A stretch of DNA of 64,000 nt from NCBI GenBank assembly GCA_016786705.1, contig JAEUVV010000013.1, forward strand, positions 62,001 through 126,000, given 5' to 3'. A program made the position numbers and the translations under genes. Numbering within the stretch: the stretch's first letter is position 1; every line of letters begins with the position of its first letter. Below, one piece after another: positions 8,528 to 16,673 of the stretch. The notes beneath the pieces are model-generated. The model was not told the origin of the DNA, ran no database searches, and saw only the letters and a program-made list of their open reading frames with translations. The DNA is from Taibaiella sp. GTDB lineage: Bacteria; Bacteroidota; Bacteroidia; Chitinophagales; Chitinophagaceae.

Positions 8528-8589
8528 ATGCCGCTTATCCGGAGAAAATTCGTAGCATTGGGGCCGGAAAACAATAGTCCCTTGCAAAA

Positions 8590-9549
8590 ATGGATATCGA
8601 CAAAAGATTTGAACGCATACTCGCCATATTCATACAACTACAGGCTAAGCCCGTAGTAAAGGCCCAGGATCTAGCCGATAAATTCCAGGTTAGCATCCGT
8701 ACCATATACCGGGACATTAAGTCATTGGAGAAAGCGGGCATACCGATCTATAGCGAGGCCGGCTACGGCTATTCTTTGGCCGGCGGCTACCGCTTGCCCC
8801 CTACGCTTTTCTCTAAAGAGGAAGCGCTCAGCTTTGCCGTCGCGGAAAAGCTAATGCACCAGTACCTGGACAAAGAGCTCAGCAAACAGTTTTCAAACGC
8901 ACTGGGCAAAATGAAATCGGTACTGAGAACAAGTGATAAAGAAAATGTTCAGGCTATTGAAGCGCAGGTAGTACTCAAGTCTAACCGCAAACTGTTCAAC
9001 CAGGAAGTGCCCACGGCCTTATCTACTTTATTCAGCAGCATAGCCCAGAAGTTGCAGGTCAACATAAACTATCAGAAAGCGGACAGCCGTAAGGCGGAAG
9101 AAAGAACCGTAGAGCCCGTAGGCGTGTTCCAGGAGAACGGCTACTGGTATTTTATGGCCTATTGCCATTTGCGTAAAGAAGTTCGGCAGTTCCGGCTGGA
9201 CCGGATTAAAACTATATGGATCACTGAGGAGCCTTTCCGGCAAAAATTGAAAAGCCTCGCCTTCTACCTGGAGCAGAAAGTAGTCAAAAAAGAAGTACAT
9301 CCTACTGCCACAATCTGGGCCACCAAACAGATGCAGGCCTTCATGTGCTGGGAGCGCCAATTGTATGGTTTTATAAAAGAAACTGAGAAAGCCGATGGTT
9401 TTGAAATGGTTTTTGAACACAATACCAGGCAACAATACCTGCAGCGCTGGCTTTTAGCGTTCGGGGACGGGATCAGGATCATAGAACCGGAGTCGCTTAA
9501 ACAGGATATGCTGCAATTAATTGAAGCAATCAAACAACAAATAAAATAA
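8590..9549 (+). CDS. HTH-WYL transcriptional regulator (YafY/DeoR type)
   Basis: A 319-residue regulator. Residues 1-60 form a DeoR/HTH_11-type winged helix (LADKFQVSIRTIYRDIKSLEKAGIPI, then a glycine-rich wing). The WYL domain follows at about 155-235, with EPVGVFQENGYWYFMAYCHLR and RQFRLDRIKTIW, and a C-terminal WCX-type extension (about 240-319). WYL domains sense ligands, often nucleic-acid or nucleotide related. The gene converges on a DinB-family gene 125 bp away; WYL/DinB neighbours recur in this phylum, which suggests shared control. A second WYL regulator of different architecture lies at 60.4 kb. Confidence 0.9.
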   Translation: MDIDKRFERILAIFIQLQAKPVVKAQDLADKFQVSIRTIYRDIKSLEKAGIPIYSEAGYGYSLAGGYRLPPTLFSKEEALSFAVAEKLMHQYLDKELSKQFSNALGKMKSVLRTSDKENVQAIEAQVVLKSNRKLFNQEVPTALSTLFSSIAQKLQVNINYQKADSRKAEERTVEPVGVFQENGYWYFMAYCHLRKEVRQFRLDRIKTIWITEEPFRQKLKSLAFYLEQKVVKKEVHPTATIWATKQMQAFMCWERQLYGFIKETEKADGFEMVFEHNTRQQYLQRWLLAFGDGIRIIEPESLKQDMLQLIEAIKQQIK

Positions 9550-9614
9550 GGGAGTCTAAGAGACTTCTGCTTGCTACCCTGCCATTCTGGAGTGTACCAA
9601 GCATTTAAAGGCAA

Positions 9615-9651
9615 AATTTGCCATCCTTTGATAAACTCAGGATGACAAATT
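9615..9651. repeat. Interspersed palindromic repeat element between convergent genes
   Basis: Inverted repeat: left arm 9615-9627, 11-nt loop, right arm 9639-9651, 12 of 13 pairs matching. Its core, read on the minus strand as CATCCTGAG...CAAAGGATG, resembles the CATCCTGAG/AAGGATG palindrome scattered through intergenic DNA of many bacteria, including Bacteroidota. It lies between two gene ends and could serve as a bidirectional terminator. Confidence 0.6.
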
Positions 9652-9674
9652 GTATTCATTCATTAGCTTATTCC

Positions 9675-10181
9675 TTAAGCCTGGTAACCTTCCATCTTCA
9701 TTCCTTCAACCGTTCTATCCCAGAAGAAAGGCGGCTCGATACCTAAAGCACGCAGGTAGACAAAACCCTGGCCCCTGTGGTGAATCTGGTTATCAATAAA
9801 ATACTGGATATTCTCAATGATCGGGAATTCATATTGACCGAAGAGGTTAAAATTTTGCGGGAAACGCTCTTCAGGAATCTGGCGCAACAGCAATTCGATC
9901 TGCGGCGTAGCTTCATCCCATGCTTGTAAAAGCGCCGCTTTGGTATGATAGGGCAATTCATGGTCATAAGGTTCAACACTATTGTTGACAATACCTTTTA
10001 AGCCATCTACGTCTACATTGATCATTTCTTTTACCATATCCGCGAAAGGACGCATACCACCAATGTTGAACGTGAAAAGTTCTTTTTCAGGAAAAGCTTC
10101 AATTACCCTGCGGGTAAGATTGCGGTGTCCTTGCCAGTTGTTCAATAATAATTCCAGGTCGATAACATTTACTTTTTTCAT
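9675..10181 (-). CDS. DinB family protein
   Basis: A 168-residue four-helix-bundle protein. DinB features include the conserved N-terminal helix (LLLNNWQGHRNLTRRVIEAF) and the metal-site end IDNQIHHRGQGFVYLRALG, with paired histidines near residue 133, followed by EPPFFWD. The family includes metal-dependent thiol transferases (bacillithiol or mycothiol type) and many uncharacterised members. The protein is cytosolic. Its neighbour on the other strand is a WYL regulator. The start ATG at 10179-10181 follows a TACCTTTG -7 box by 36 bp. Confidence 0.85.
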   Translation of the reverse strand: MKKVNVIDLELLLNNWQGHRNLTRRVIEAFPEKELFTFNIGGMRPFADMVKEMINVDVDGLKGIVNNSVEPYDHELPYHTKAALLQAWDEATPQIELLLRQIPEERFPQNFNLFGQYEFPIIENIQYFIDNQIHHRGQGFVYLRALGIEPPFFWDRTVEGMKMEGYQA

Positions 10182-10217
10182 TGCCTTTAAATTTTAAGAG
10201 GATTAATTATTATACCA

Positions 10218-10225
10218 CAAAGGTA
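10218..10225 (-). promoter_or_regulatory. -7 promoter box of the DinB gene
   Basis: TACCTTTG on the minus strand, an exact TAnnTTTG match, 36 bp before the start codon. Confidence 0.5.
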
Positions 10226-10329
10226 AAATCCTCTACTGCCAACAGTATGTCAGGAGTAAAATTGTACCAAAAAAAATTTCCGGCAACCGTCTTTTAACAT
10301 TAATTAAAGTTTATCCTTTAAATAATCAT

Positions 10330-10337
10330 TAAATTTG
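10330..10337 (+). promoter_or_regulatory. -7 promoter box of the lipoprotein gene
   Basis: Exact TAAATTTG. It overlaps a possible upstream TTG start (10335), so transcription begins after that TTG and the ATG at 10362 must be the start. Confidence 0.55.
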
Positions 10338-10361
10338 TTATCCAAACAAAACAAAAAAATA

Positions 10362-11060
10362 ATGACAAAAATGGTTTACCCGGCCATGGCCCTGTTAGTA
10401 ACAGGAGCCCTGGCGCTTACCGCTTCGTGCAACAAAAAAGACAGTACGCCGGTGCAGGTGTGTAAGGTGCAACGATTAATCAGCAACAATGAGACCTACC
10501 TCTTCAGCTACGATGATCAATTCCGGGTCTCGAAAATTGAAAGACCGGGCAGCGTTGCCAACTATAGTTACAACGGTAATCAAAGCACTATCCTGACTAC
10601 TGCATCCGGCAGTTTCGACACTAAAAAGATCATCACCACAAATGATGCCGGCCTGGTGCTGAATGTAAAGACCGAAAATAACACCAGCGGTACCCTCTGG
10701 TCTAATGTAGCTTATACCTACAATGGCAACCAGGTAGCGACCTCTGTGTCCAGTAACTCTACCGGGATAGGCGGCAGCACTACGAATTACATATGGGCTT
10801 CTGATGGCAACCTGGCTACGATCATCTCTGGATCAGGAGCGACTACCGATTTCACTTACTACACGGACCAGGCATTCCAGGAAGGTGATTTTTTAAACGT
10901 GATCAATCTTGTTCAAGATGGTTATACTTTTTACAGGAATAAAAACCTGGTAAAATCCGCCTCCTCCAATGCGATTAGTTATGAAATGGATGCGGAAAAT
11001 AAAATCAAAAAAATTATGGCGAATAATTCAGTGGTACAGGTAGAATACACCTGCAGATAG
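10362..11060 (+). CDS. Lipoprotein with YD-like/DUF4595-like repeats
   Basis: A 232-residue protein with a hydrophobic signal segment and a lipobox-like ALTASC at residues 18-23, so probably lipid-anchored. The mature part consists of short beta-strand repeats of the YSYNGNQ / YTYNGNQ / IWASDGNLATI kind, as in DUF4595 and YD-repeat proteins of Bacteroidota, which lie on the outer membrane or cell surface. Function unknown. The longer reading frame starting at TTG 10335 is rejected because the promoter box covers that codon. Ends at a strong bidirectional hairpin shared with the convergent MMPL gene. Confidence 0.75.
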   Translation: MTKMVYPAMALLVTGALALTASCNKKDSTPVQVCKVQRLISNNETYLFSYDDQFRVSKIERPGSVANYSYNGNQSTILTTASGSFDTKKIITTNDAGLVLNVKTENNTSGTLWSNVAYTYNGNQVATSVSSNSTGIGGSTTNYIWASDGNLATIISGSGATTDFTYYTDQAFQEGDFLNVINLVQDGYTFYRNKNLVKSASSNAISYEMDAENKIKKIMANNSVVQVEYTCR

Positions 11061-11134
11061 TACAGGCAAACGGTTCTGGAACCAAGGTCAGCCGATGAGT
11101 TAACCTTATTTCAACCATTGATCGATCTCAAACA

Positions 11135-11164
11135 AAAATGCAGCCCTTGATCCGGCTGCATTTT
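11135..11164. terminator. Bidirectional terminator between lipoprotein and MMPL genes
   Basis: AAAATGCAGCC (11135-11145), 8-nt loop, GGCTGCATTTT (11154-11164): perfect 11-bp stem with A run on one side and T run on the other. Confidence 0.9.
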
Positions 11165-11187
11165 AATTGTACACTTATTCAATCGGT

Positions 11188-13557
11188 TTAAGCTCCGGGA
11201 GCTATATCCTTTTTAGCTCCTTTCTTTTTATCCCAGGCCAGCAATAATGCCGGTTGTAAAGTAAGGTTGAAGATCATAGCCAGGAATAAGGTCAAGGCGG
11301 TCAGGTAACCTAAAGCCTGCGTTCCGCCAAAATCAGATACCGCGAATACGCCAAAGCCTACCACCAGTATAATGCTGGTAAAAATAATGCTCATCCCCGT
11401 ATCCCGGATAGTATGCTTCACGGTTTCAGCAACGGAATCATGCTTATGCGCCTCCTGCTTGTAATTGACCAGGAAACGGATCGTTACATCGACAGTAATC
11501 CCCAATGCCACACTAAATACAAGAACGGTAGAAGGTTTTAAAGGAATGTTCAGCAAGCCCATGATACCGGCAGTAATTAATAAAGGAACAATATTAGTGA
11601 TCAATGCCACAATAACAACTTTCGTAGAACGGAATAGGATAATAATACATACCAGGATCATCCCAAAAGCCCAGGCCAGGCTCTCTTTCAGGCTATCGAT
11701 AATAAAAATACTACCCTCCAGGTAAGTGATACTGCCCCCTGTAATATTTACCTCGTATTTATCTTTTTCAAAAAGCTGGTTGACTAAAGGCTGTATGCGT
11801 TCATTCACCAGTTTAGGGATCTCTACAGAACCGATATCAGCCACATTCACGCTGATACGCAACGTTTGTGCATTGCTGTCTACGAAACTGTACAGTAACT
11901 GGCTGAACTGGTTCGCCTGTACTGCTGCCGTGTCTGTATCTGATTTTTGCAGTTTATTAAAGGTACTTACCAGCTGTGTTCTCAGGCTCTGGAATTCGGT
12001 ACTGCTTGGCAATGTATAGTCCGCGACAGCGCCGCCAAAGAAGCCCTGGCGGAAAAACTTGGCGCCTTTGGTTAAAGTAATAGCTGCGCCGACTTCAGGC
12101 TGAGCTTCCAAAAAGCGGGTTAAGGAATCCACTTTTTCCCAGGTTTCAAGGCTGGTCAATGCCCCGAATTTCTTTTTGGTATCTACAGTAATTTCAAGCG
12201 GCATGATCCCTTTAAAGTTCTTTTCGAAAAACTTAAGGTCTTTCACAATGACATCTTTCGCCGGCAGATCGTCGACCATATAACCTACCGATTTCAGCTT
12301 CATCATACCTACCCCTCCCAGCACACAGAGTGCAAGGGTGCCCAGGAATACCGCCTTACGATGATTGAATACCCATTTCACCAGGATATCCAGCGTTTTA
12401 TTCATCCATTTGCTTTCCGTATACTTCGTTTGATTGGTCTTAGGAGCCGGCAAATAACTGAAGATCGCGGGGATCAGAAATAAAGACACAAAGAAAAGCG
12501 CCATGATATTGATACCCGATACGATACCGAACTCTTTCAGCACCTGGCTGTTGGTCAGGCCGAACACACCGAAACCGATGGCAGCTGTCAGGTTGGTGAA
12601 CAAGGTAACAATCCCCATTTTACCCACCATATTGCGCAGGGCTTTGGTCTTGTCGCCACATAAGTTGTATTCCGTATGATACTTATTCAGGAAGTAAATA
12701 CAGTTCGGGATACCGATCACCACGATCAGCGGTGGGATCACGCCTGTAAGGATTGAAATTTTATAGCCAAACATCGCTAAGGTACCCATAGACCATACTA
12801 CGCCTATAGAAACGATCAGCATGGACACGATCATTGCTGTAAAGGAGCGGAAAATGATCAATAAAATAATTGCGGTCAGACAGAGTGAAAGCACCAGGAA
12901 AATATTCAGCTCATGCTTGATCTTTTCTGCCATCTGCGTCCTGATATAGGGCAGACCGCTGTAATGCACCTCGATATTAGTAGCACTTTTAAATTGCTCC
13001 CCGGCTTTCACGATATCGTCCACGATGCGTACCCTTTCTTTGGAATTCAAGGCTACTTTATCGATATTGATCATCATCAGGTAGGCATTTGAAGCTTTAT
13101 TATAGAGTAAGCCGTCGAAAATCGGCAGGCTGTCCAGCTTCAGCTTCCCGGCCATTGCCGTAGCCGGCTGCTCTAAATTAAAGACTTTCTTCGTACTTAA
13201 CTTTTTGGTGCTGTCCTGCGAAAGTGATACCGCATCATTGATAGAAAGTATACCAGTCACGTTTTTAATCGCTTTCAGGTCATTGATCAATTTACCATAG
13301 GCGGCAAAATGCTCCGGGGTAAATAACTGATCGGATTGTACGCCAAGCACCATGGCATTACCGCCCCCGCCGCCAAATTTGTCCTGAAAATCTTTTAATG
13401 CCTTATACTTTGGATTGTCTTTAGGTATTGCCCCCGTAGAGTCATAACTCATACGTACCTTGGTCGCCTGCACACCCATAAAAGCAGTAATGCCCAAAAC
13501 GAGTACAATTAACAATACCCTGTATTTGAGCACAAAATCAGCAATTTTTAACCACAT
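11188..13557 (-). CDS. MMPL/RND family exporter
   Basis: A 789-residue inner-membrane protein with the duplicated MMPL/Patched plan. TM1 lies at about 8-28, a periplasmic loop follows (about 30-210), then a block of five TM segments (about 215-370). TM7 is near 395-412, with a second periplasmic loop (about 415-620) and a second five-TM block (about 625-780). The length and single-polypeptide layout match the family, which moves lipids, hopanoids or hydrophobic compounds using the proton gradient. No adaptor (HlyD) or TolC gene is nearby, which favours a lipid-type role over tripartite drug efflux. It has its own -7 box (13585-13592), just after the infC terminator. Confidence 0.88.
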   Translation of the reverse strand: MWLKIADFVLKYRVLLIVLVLGITAFMGVQATKVRMSYDSTGAIPKDNPKYKALKDFQDKFGGGGGNAMVLGVQSDQLFTPEHFAAYGKLINDLKAIKNVTGILSINDAVSLSQDSTKKLSTKKVFNLEQPATAMAGKLKLDSLPIFDGLLYNKASNAYLMMINIDKVALNSKERVRIVDDIVKAGEQFKSATNIEVHYSGLPYIRTQMAEKIKHELNIFLVLSLCLTAIILLIIFRSFTAMIVSMLIVSIGVVWSMGTLAMFGYKISILTGVIPPLIVVIGIPNCIYFLNKYHTEYNLCGDKTKALRNMVGKMGIVTLFTNLTAAIGFGVFGLTNSQVLKEFGIVSGINIMALFFVSLFLIPAIFSYLPAPKTNQTKYTESKWMNKTLDILVKWVFNHRKAVFLGTLALCVLGGVGMMKLKSVGYMVDDLPAKDVIVKDLKFFEKNFKGIMPLEITVDTKKKFGALTSLETWEKVDSLTRFLEAQPEVGAAITLTKGAKFFRQGFFGGAVADYTLPSSTEFQSLRTQLVSTFNKLQKSDTDTAAVQANQFSQLLYSFVDSNAQTLRISVNVADIGSVEIPKLVNERIQPLVNQLFEKDKYEVNITGGSITYLEGSIFIIDSLKESLAWAFGMILVCIIILFRSTKVVIVALITNIVPLLITAGIMGLLNIPLKPSTVLVFSVALGITVDVTIRFLVNYKQEAHKHDSVAETVKHTIRDTGMSIIFTSIILVVGFGVFAVSDFGGTQALGYLTALTLFLAMIFNLTLQPALLLAWDKKKGAKKDIAPGA

Positions 13558-13584
13558 AATTACCCTATATTAAATATTAATTTA

Positions 13585-13592
13585 CAAAGATA
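13585..13592 (-). promoter_or_regulatory. -7 promoter box of the MMPL gene
   Basis: TATCTTTG on the minus strand, 27 bp before the MMPL start codon, just downstream of the infC terminator. Confidence 0.55.
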
Positions 13593-13603
13593 GTCCATAC
13601 AGA

Positions 13604-13637
13604 CAAAAAGAAAGGCTAGCTCGAGAACGAGCCAGCC
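13604..13637 (-). terminator. Intrinsic terminator of infC
   Basis: Minus strand: GGCTGGCTCG, loop TTCT, CGAGCTAGCC (one mismatch), then TTTCTTTTT. Lies 66 bp past the infC stop and ends the transcript before the MMPL gene. Confidence 0.85.
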
Positions 13638-13702
13638 CTATAAACCCTATCACCATGAAAACAAATTAATGAACCGAACTGAATCGGTTGTCTTATTCAC
13701 AC

Positions 13703-14254
13703 CTATTTTTTCTTTTTCGGTGTAAACATAGCCAACATACGTCGACCTTCCATTTTAGGCATGGATTCCAAAGTTCCGTAGTCGGCTAGCTTTTCTGCAA
13801 ATTTAAGCAACAATAACTGACCCCTGTCCTGGAATAATATGGACCTGCCTTTAAATTGAACAAAAGTTTTTACTTTATCTCCATCCTGAAGGAACTTGAT
13901 TGCATGCTTCAGTTTGAATTCAAAGTCGTGATCATCTGTATTCGGTGTGAAACGGATTTCTTTCACCTCAGATTGCTTCGCCTTTGCCTTTTGTTCTTTT
14001 TCTTTTTTCTTTCTTTCGTAAAGAAACTTGTTATAATCAACTAATCTACAAACAGGAGGTTCCGCGTTTGGCGAAATCTCAACAAGGTCCACCCCTAAAT
14101 CTTCTGCCAACTTCAAAGCCTCGGGTAATGACATTACACCACCTTCGACATCTTCACCTACTACACGCACCGTTTGCGCTCTAATCAAATTATTAATCTT
14201 ATGTTCTGGCTCTTTAACCTTAATCGGTACTCTAGGTCTCCCTTTTTTCTGCAT
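13703..14254 (-). CDS. infC: Translation initiation factor IF-3
   Basis: A 183-residue protein of normal IF-3 length. The N-domain has NNLIRAQTVRVVGEDVEGGV and MSLPEALKLAEDLGVDLVEISPNAEPPVCR. The linker is Lys-rich (YERKKKEKEQKAKAKQSEVKE), and the C-domain has EIRFTPNTDDHDFEFKLKHA and the KVKTFVQFKGR segment, ending KKKK. IF-3 binds the 30S subunit, keeps it free of 50S and proofreads the start codon. The gene is usually followed by rpmI and rplT; here a terminator and an exporter gene follow instead, and thrS is not upstream. The start is a normal ATG, not the ATT used for autoregulation in E. coli. Confidence 0.97.
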   Translation of the reverse strand: MQKKGRPRVPIKVKEPEHKINNLIRAQTVRVVGEDVEGGVMSLPEALKLAEDLGVDLVEISPNAEPPVCRLVDYNKFLYERKKKEKEQKAKAKQSEVKEIRFTPNTDDHDFEFKLKHAIKFLQDGDKVKTFVQFKGRSILFQDRGQLLLLKFAEKLADYGTLESMPKMEGRRMLAMFTPKKKK

Positions 14255-14294
14255 TAATTAGATTGAATTGTTAAATTTTCTTTTATGTTGTCGA

Positions 14295-14302
14295 CAAAGA
14301 TA
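14295..14302 (-). promoter_or_regulatory. -7 promoter box of infC
   Basis: TATCTTTG on the minus strand, 40 bp before the infC ATG. Confidence 0.6.
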
Positions 14303-14401
14303 TTGAAAAAAATAAACATACTGCATTTTTTTTAAGGAAGTAAATATTAATTAACATTTTTCCTTGCCTGCAGGCCGGTTTAAGCCTTCAATTTTACCTT
14401 T

Positions 14402-15175
14402 CTAAGCTTTTGCTTTAAACGCGCTGATCGCATTTACGGCGAAATCGCTTAACACTAAACGACCGCTGATCGCTGCACGCTCCGTAAGTAAAGTATCCCA
14501 GTGCTCGGTACCCTGCCAGATCACTCCTTTCAGGTCTTTCATCGCTTCCGGGCTGGATTTGGCCAATGTTTTTGCCAATACCGCGATCGCTTCATCCATA
14601 GCTGCCGCATTTTCATGTACTGAGGCATATAAGCCTTTTTGCTGTGCCCATTGCGCATCTCTCCAGGAAGCTGCGTCAATAGACAGCTCTGCAAAGGCCG
14701 ATAAGCCTATTTTACGCTCTACGGCCGGGCCCACCACGAAAGGACCGATACCTACAGCCAGCTCGCTTAGCTTAACAGAAGCACCCTCAACAGCGAAAGT
14801 ATAGTCTGCTGCCGAAGCCAGGCCTACACCACCGCCTACAGCTTTACCCTGTACGCGTGCAATAACAAACTTAGGACATTTCCTGATGGCATTGATCACC
14901 ATCGCGAAACCGCTGAAAAACTTCAGGCCATCTTCTTTATTATCAATAGTGATCAGCTCATCAAAAGAAGCCCCGGCACAGAACGCTTTTTCGCCGGCAC
15001 TGCGTAAAATGATCACTTTAGCGGCCTCATTATTACCCATTTCAGTAATCGTGTCGGCCAGCTTACGTAAAATAGCGCCCGGCAAACTATTACTCATCGG
15101 GTGCTGGAACTCTACTACGGCGATACCCTGCTCATCCACCTGCGCGGATACGTAGCCTTCTTTATTTTCAATCAT
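14402..15175 (-). CDS. Enoyl-CoA hydratase/isomerase family protein (crotonase fold)
   Basis: A 257-residue crotonase. Oxyanion-hole segments are visible as AFCAGASFDEL (about 66-76) and GKAVGGGVGLASAAD (about 110-124); the second catalytic region reads KLSELAVGIGPFVVGP. Of the two catalytic glutamates of classical enoyl-CoA hydratase, the one in GGGxE is replaced by Gly (GGGVGL), while the later one (SEL) is kept. This pattern suggests an isomerase or a specialised hydratase such as the methylglutaconyl-CoA type rather than a standard beta-oxidation enzyme. It stands alone, divergent from ornithine aminotransferase, with its own -7 box. Confidence 0.88.
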   Translation of the reverse strand: MIENKEGYVSAQVDEQGIAVVEFQHPMSNSLPGAILRKLADTITEMGNNEAAKVIILRSAGEKAFCAGASFDELITIDNKEDGLKFFSGFAMVINAIRKCPKFVIARVQGKAVGGGVGLASAADYTFAVEGASVKLSELAVGIGPFVVGPAVERKIGLSAFAELSIDAASWRDAQWAQQKGLYASVHENAAAMDEAIAVLAKTLAKSSPEAMKDLKGVIWQGTEHWDTLLTERAAISGRLVLSDFAVNAISAFKAKA

Positions 15176-15198
15176 TGTGTTATTATTATTTTAAATGG

Positions 15199-15206
15199 CA
15201 AAGATA
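15199..15206 (-). promoter_or_regulatory. -7 promoter box of the crotonase gene
   Basis: TATCTTTG on the minus strand, 23 bp before the start codon. Confidence 0.6.
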
Positions 15207-15331
15207 ATTTTTTACCGGGAATTATAGCTCAATTATGACCTGCACAAATATGGCTTTATTTCTTTAAATAGAGGCGCAAATCTTCTTAAGCAGGAATGTA
15301 ATTAAAAATTCACGATAAGTAGGCTGTAATA

Positions 15332-15363
15332 ATTGTTCTCCCCGCCTATTTTTGCTACATTTG
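15332..15363 (+). promoter_or_regulatory. Promoter of rocD giving a leaderless transcript
   Basis: ATTG (15332-15335), 20-bp spacer, exact TACATTTG (15356-15363). The ATG follows only 5 nt after the box, so transcription should begin at or next to the start codon. Confidence 0.6.
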
Positions 15364-15368
15364 CGATT

Positions 15369-16604
15369 ATGGAAAATACGATAGCATTAAGTGAATTAAC
15401 CAATAGTTATATTCAAAAGGAAGAGCAATTCGGCGCTCATAACTATCATCCGCTTCCGGTGGTTTTAAACAAAGGGGAAGGTGTATACCTGTGGGATGTC
15501 GATGGAAAAAGATACTATGATTTTTTAAGTGGCTACTCTGCGGTTAACCAGGGCCATTGTCACCCTAAGATCATAGCTGCGCTTATAGAGCAGGCCCAAA
15601 AGCTGACTTTAACTTCCCGTGCTTTCCATAGCGACCTGTTGGGCGAATATTCCGAGTACATTACCAAATACTTTGGCTATGACAAAGTTTTACCTATGAA
15701 CTCTGGCGTAGAAGCGGTGGAAACGGCCTTAAAGCTGGCACGCCGCTGGGCTTATGATGTGAAGGGTGTCGCCGAAAATGAAGCTAAAATAATTACTGTA
15801 GAGGAAAACTTCCATGGCCGTACCATCAATGTGATCTCTTTCAGCACTGATCCGACTGCGAAAAAAGGTTTTGGCCCATTCATGACCGGGTATACTACTA
15901 TCCCCTACAATGACCTTGCAGCTTTGGAAACGGCGCTGCAGGATAAAAATGTAGCGGCCTTCCTGGTAGAACCGATACAGGGTGAAGCCGGCGTATTTGT
16001 ACCGGATGAAGGCTATTTGTCTAAGGCTTATGCTTTGTGTAAAGCCGCCAATGTATTATTTATCGGCGACGAGATCCAGACCGGCCTGGCGCGTACCGGC
16101 AAAATGCTGGCCTGCGACCATGAAAATGTGCGCCCGGATATACTGATCTTAGGAAAGGCGCTTTCCGGTGGTACTTTACCGATCTCTGCCGTTCTGGCCG
16201 ATGATGAAGTGATGCTCAATATCAAACCCGGAGAGCATGGCTCTACTTATGGAGGTAACCCACTGGCCTGTAAAGTTGCTATTGCTTCACTACAGGTATT
16301 GAAAGACGAACAACTGGCCGAAAAATCAGAAGAATTGGGTAATTATTTCAGGGCGCAGCTTGAAGCGCTGAACAGCCCCTATATTAAACTGGTAAGAGGC
16401 AAGGGTTTATTGAACGCGATCGTTGTGGCACACGCTGATCCTAATGCAGCCTGGAACCTGTGCCTGGAACTAAAAGAAAACGGGCTACTGGCCAAACCTA
16501 CCCATGGCGATAAGATAAGATTTGCCCCACCTTTGGTGATCACCAAAGAGCAATTGGATGAATGTATCGCTATCATCAGTAAATCACTACAAGCACTAGC
16601 TTAA
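15369..16604 (+). CDS. rocD: Ornithine aminotransferase (ornithine--oxo-acid transaminase)
   Basis: A 411-residue class III PLP-dependent aminotransferase. It transfers the delta-amino group of ornithine to 2-oxoglutarate, giving glutamate semialdehyde and glutamate. Visible are YHPLPVVLNKGEGVYLWDVDGKRYYDFL at the N-terminus (positions 28-55 or so), the PLP-phosphate region MNSGVEAVETALKLAR, the cofactor Asp in FIGDEIQTGL, and Schiff-base Lys K263 in LGKALSGG, followed by GSTYGGNPLAC. The start at 15369 is chosen because an upstream TTG lies in the -33 region of the promoter. pruA at 56 kb would oxidise the product. A perfect 18-bp hairpin ends the gene. Confidence 0.95.
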   Translation: MENTIALSELTNSYIQKEEQFGAHNYHPLPVVLNKGEGVYLWDVDGKRYYDFLSGYSAVNQGHCHPKIIAALIEQAQKLTLTSRAFHSDLLGEYSEYITKYFGYDKVLPMNSGVEAVETALKLARRWAYDVKGVAENEAKIITVEENFHGRTINVISFSTDPTAKKGFGPFMTGYTTIPYNDLAALETALQDKNVAAFLVEPIQGEAGVFVPDEGYLSKAYALCKAANVLFIGDEIQTGLARTGKMLACDHENVRPDILILGKALSGGTLPISAVLADDEVMLNIKPGEHGSTYGGNPLACKVAIASLQVLKDEQLAEKSEELGNYFRAQLEALNSPYIKLVRGKGLLNAIVVAHADPNAAWNLCLELKENGLLAKPTHGDKIRFAPPLVITKEQLDECIAIISKSLQALA

Positions 16605-16619
16605 TACTATAAATTATAG

Positions 16620-16658
16620 AAACAGAAAAATCCAGCTTTTAGCTGGATTTTTCTGTTT
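16620..16658. terminator. Bidirectional terminator of rocD and the small acidic ORF
   Basis: Perfect 18-bp stem with a TTT loop (arms 16620-16637 and 16641-16658), A-rich on the left and T-rich on the right, placed between two converging genes. Confidence 0.92.
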
Positions 16659-16673
16659 ACAAAAGAGTCTTTC

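Noticed and set aside
10335..10361. Upstream TTG start for the lipoprotein
   Set aside because: The -7 box TAAATTTG (10330-10337) covers the TTG, so it would not be transcribed.
13640..13680. Mini frame ATGAAAACAAATTAA after infC
   Set aside because: Four codons in non-coding DNA next to the terminator; no sign of translation.
15333..15368. Upstream TTG start for ornithine aminotransferase
   Set aside because: The TTG is within the -33 region of the promoter, and homologues start at the MENTIAL-type sequence.
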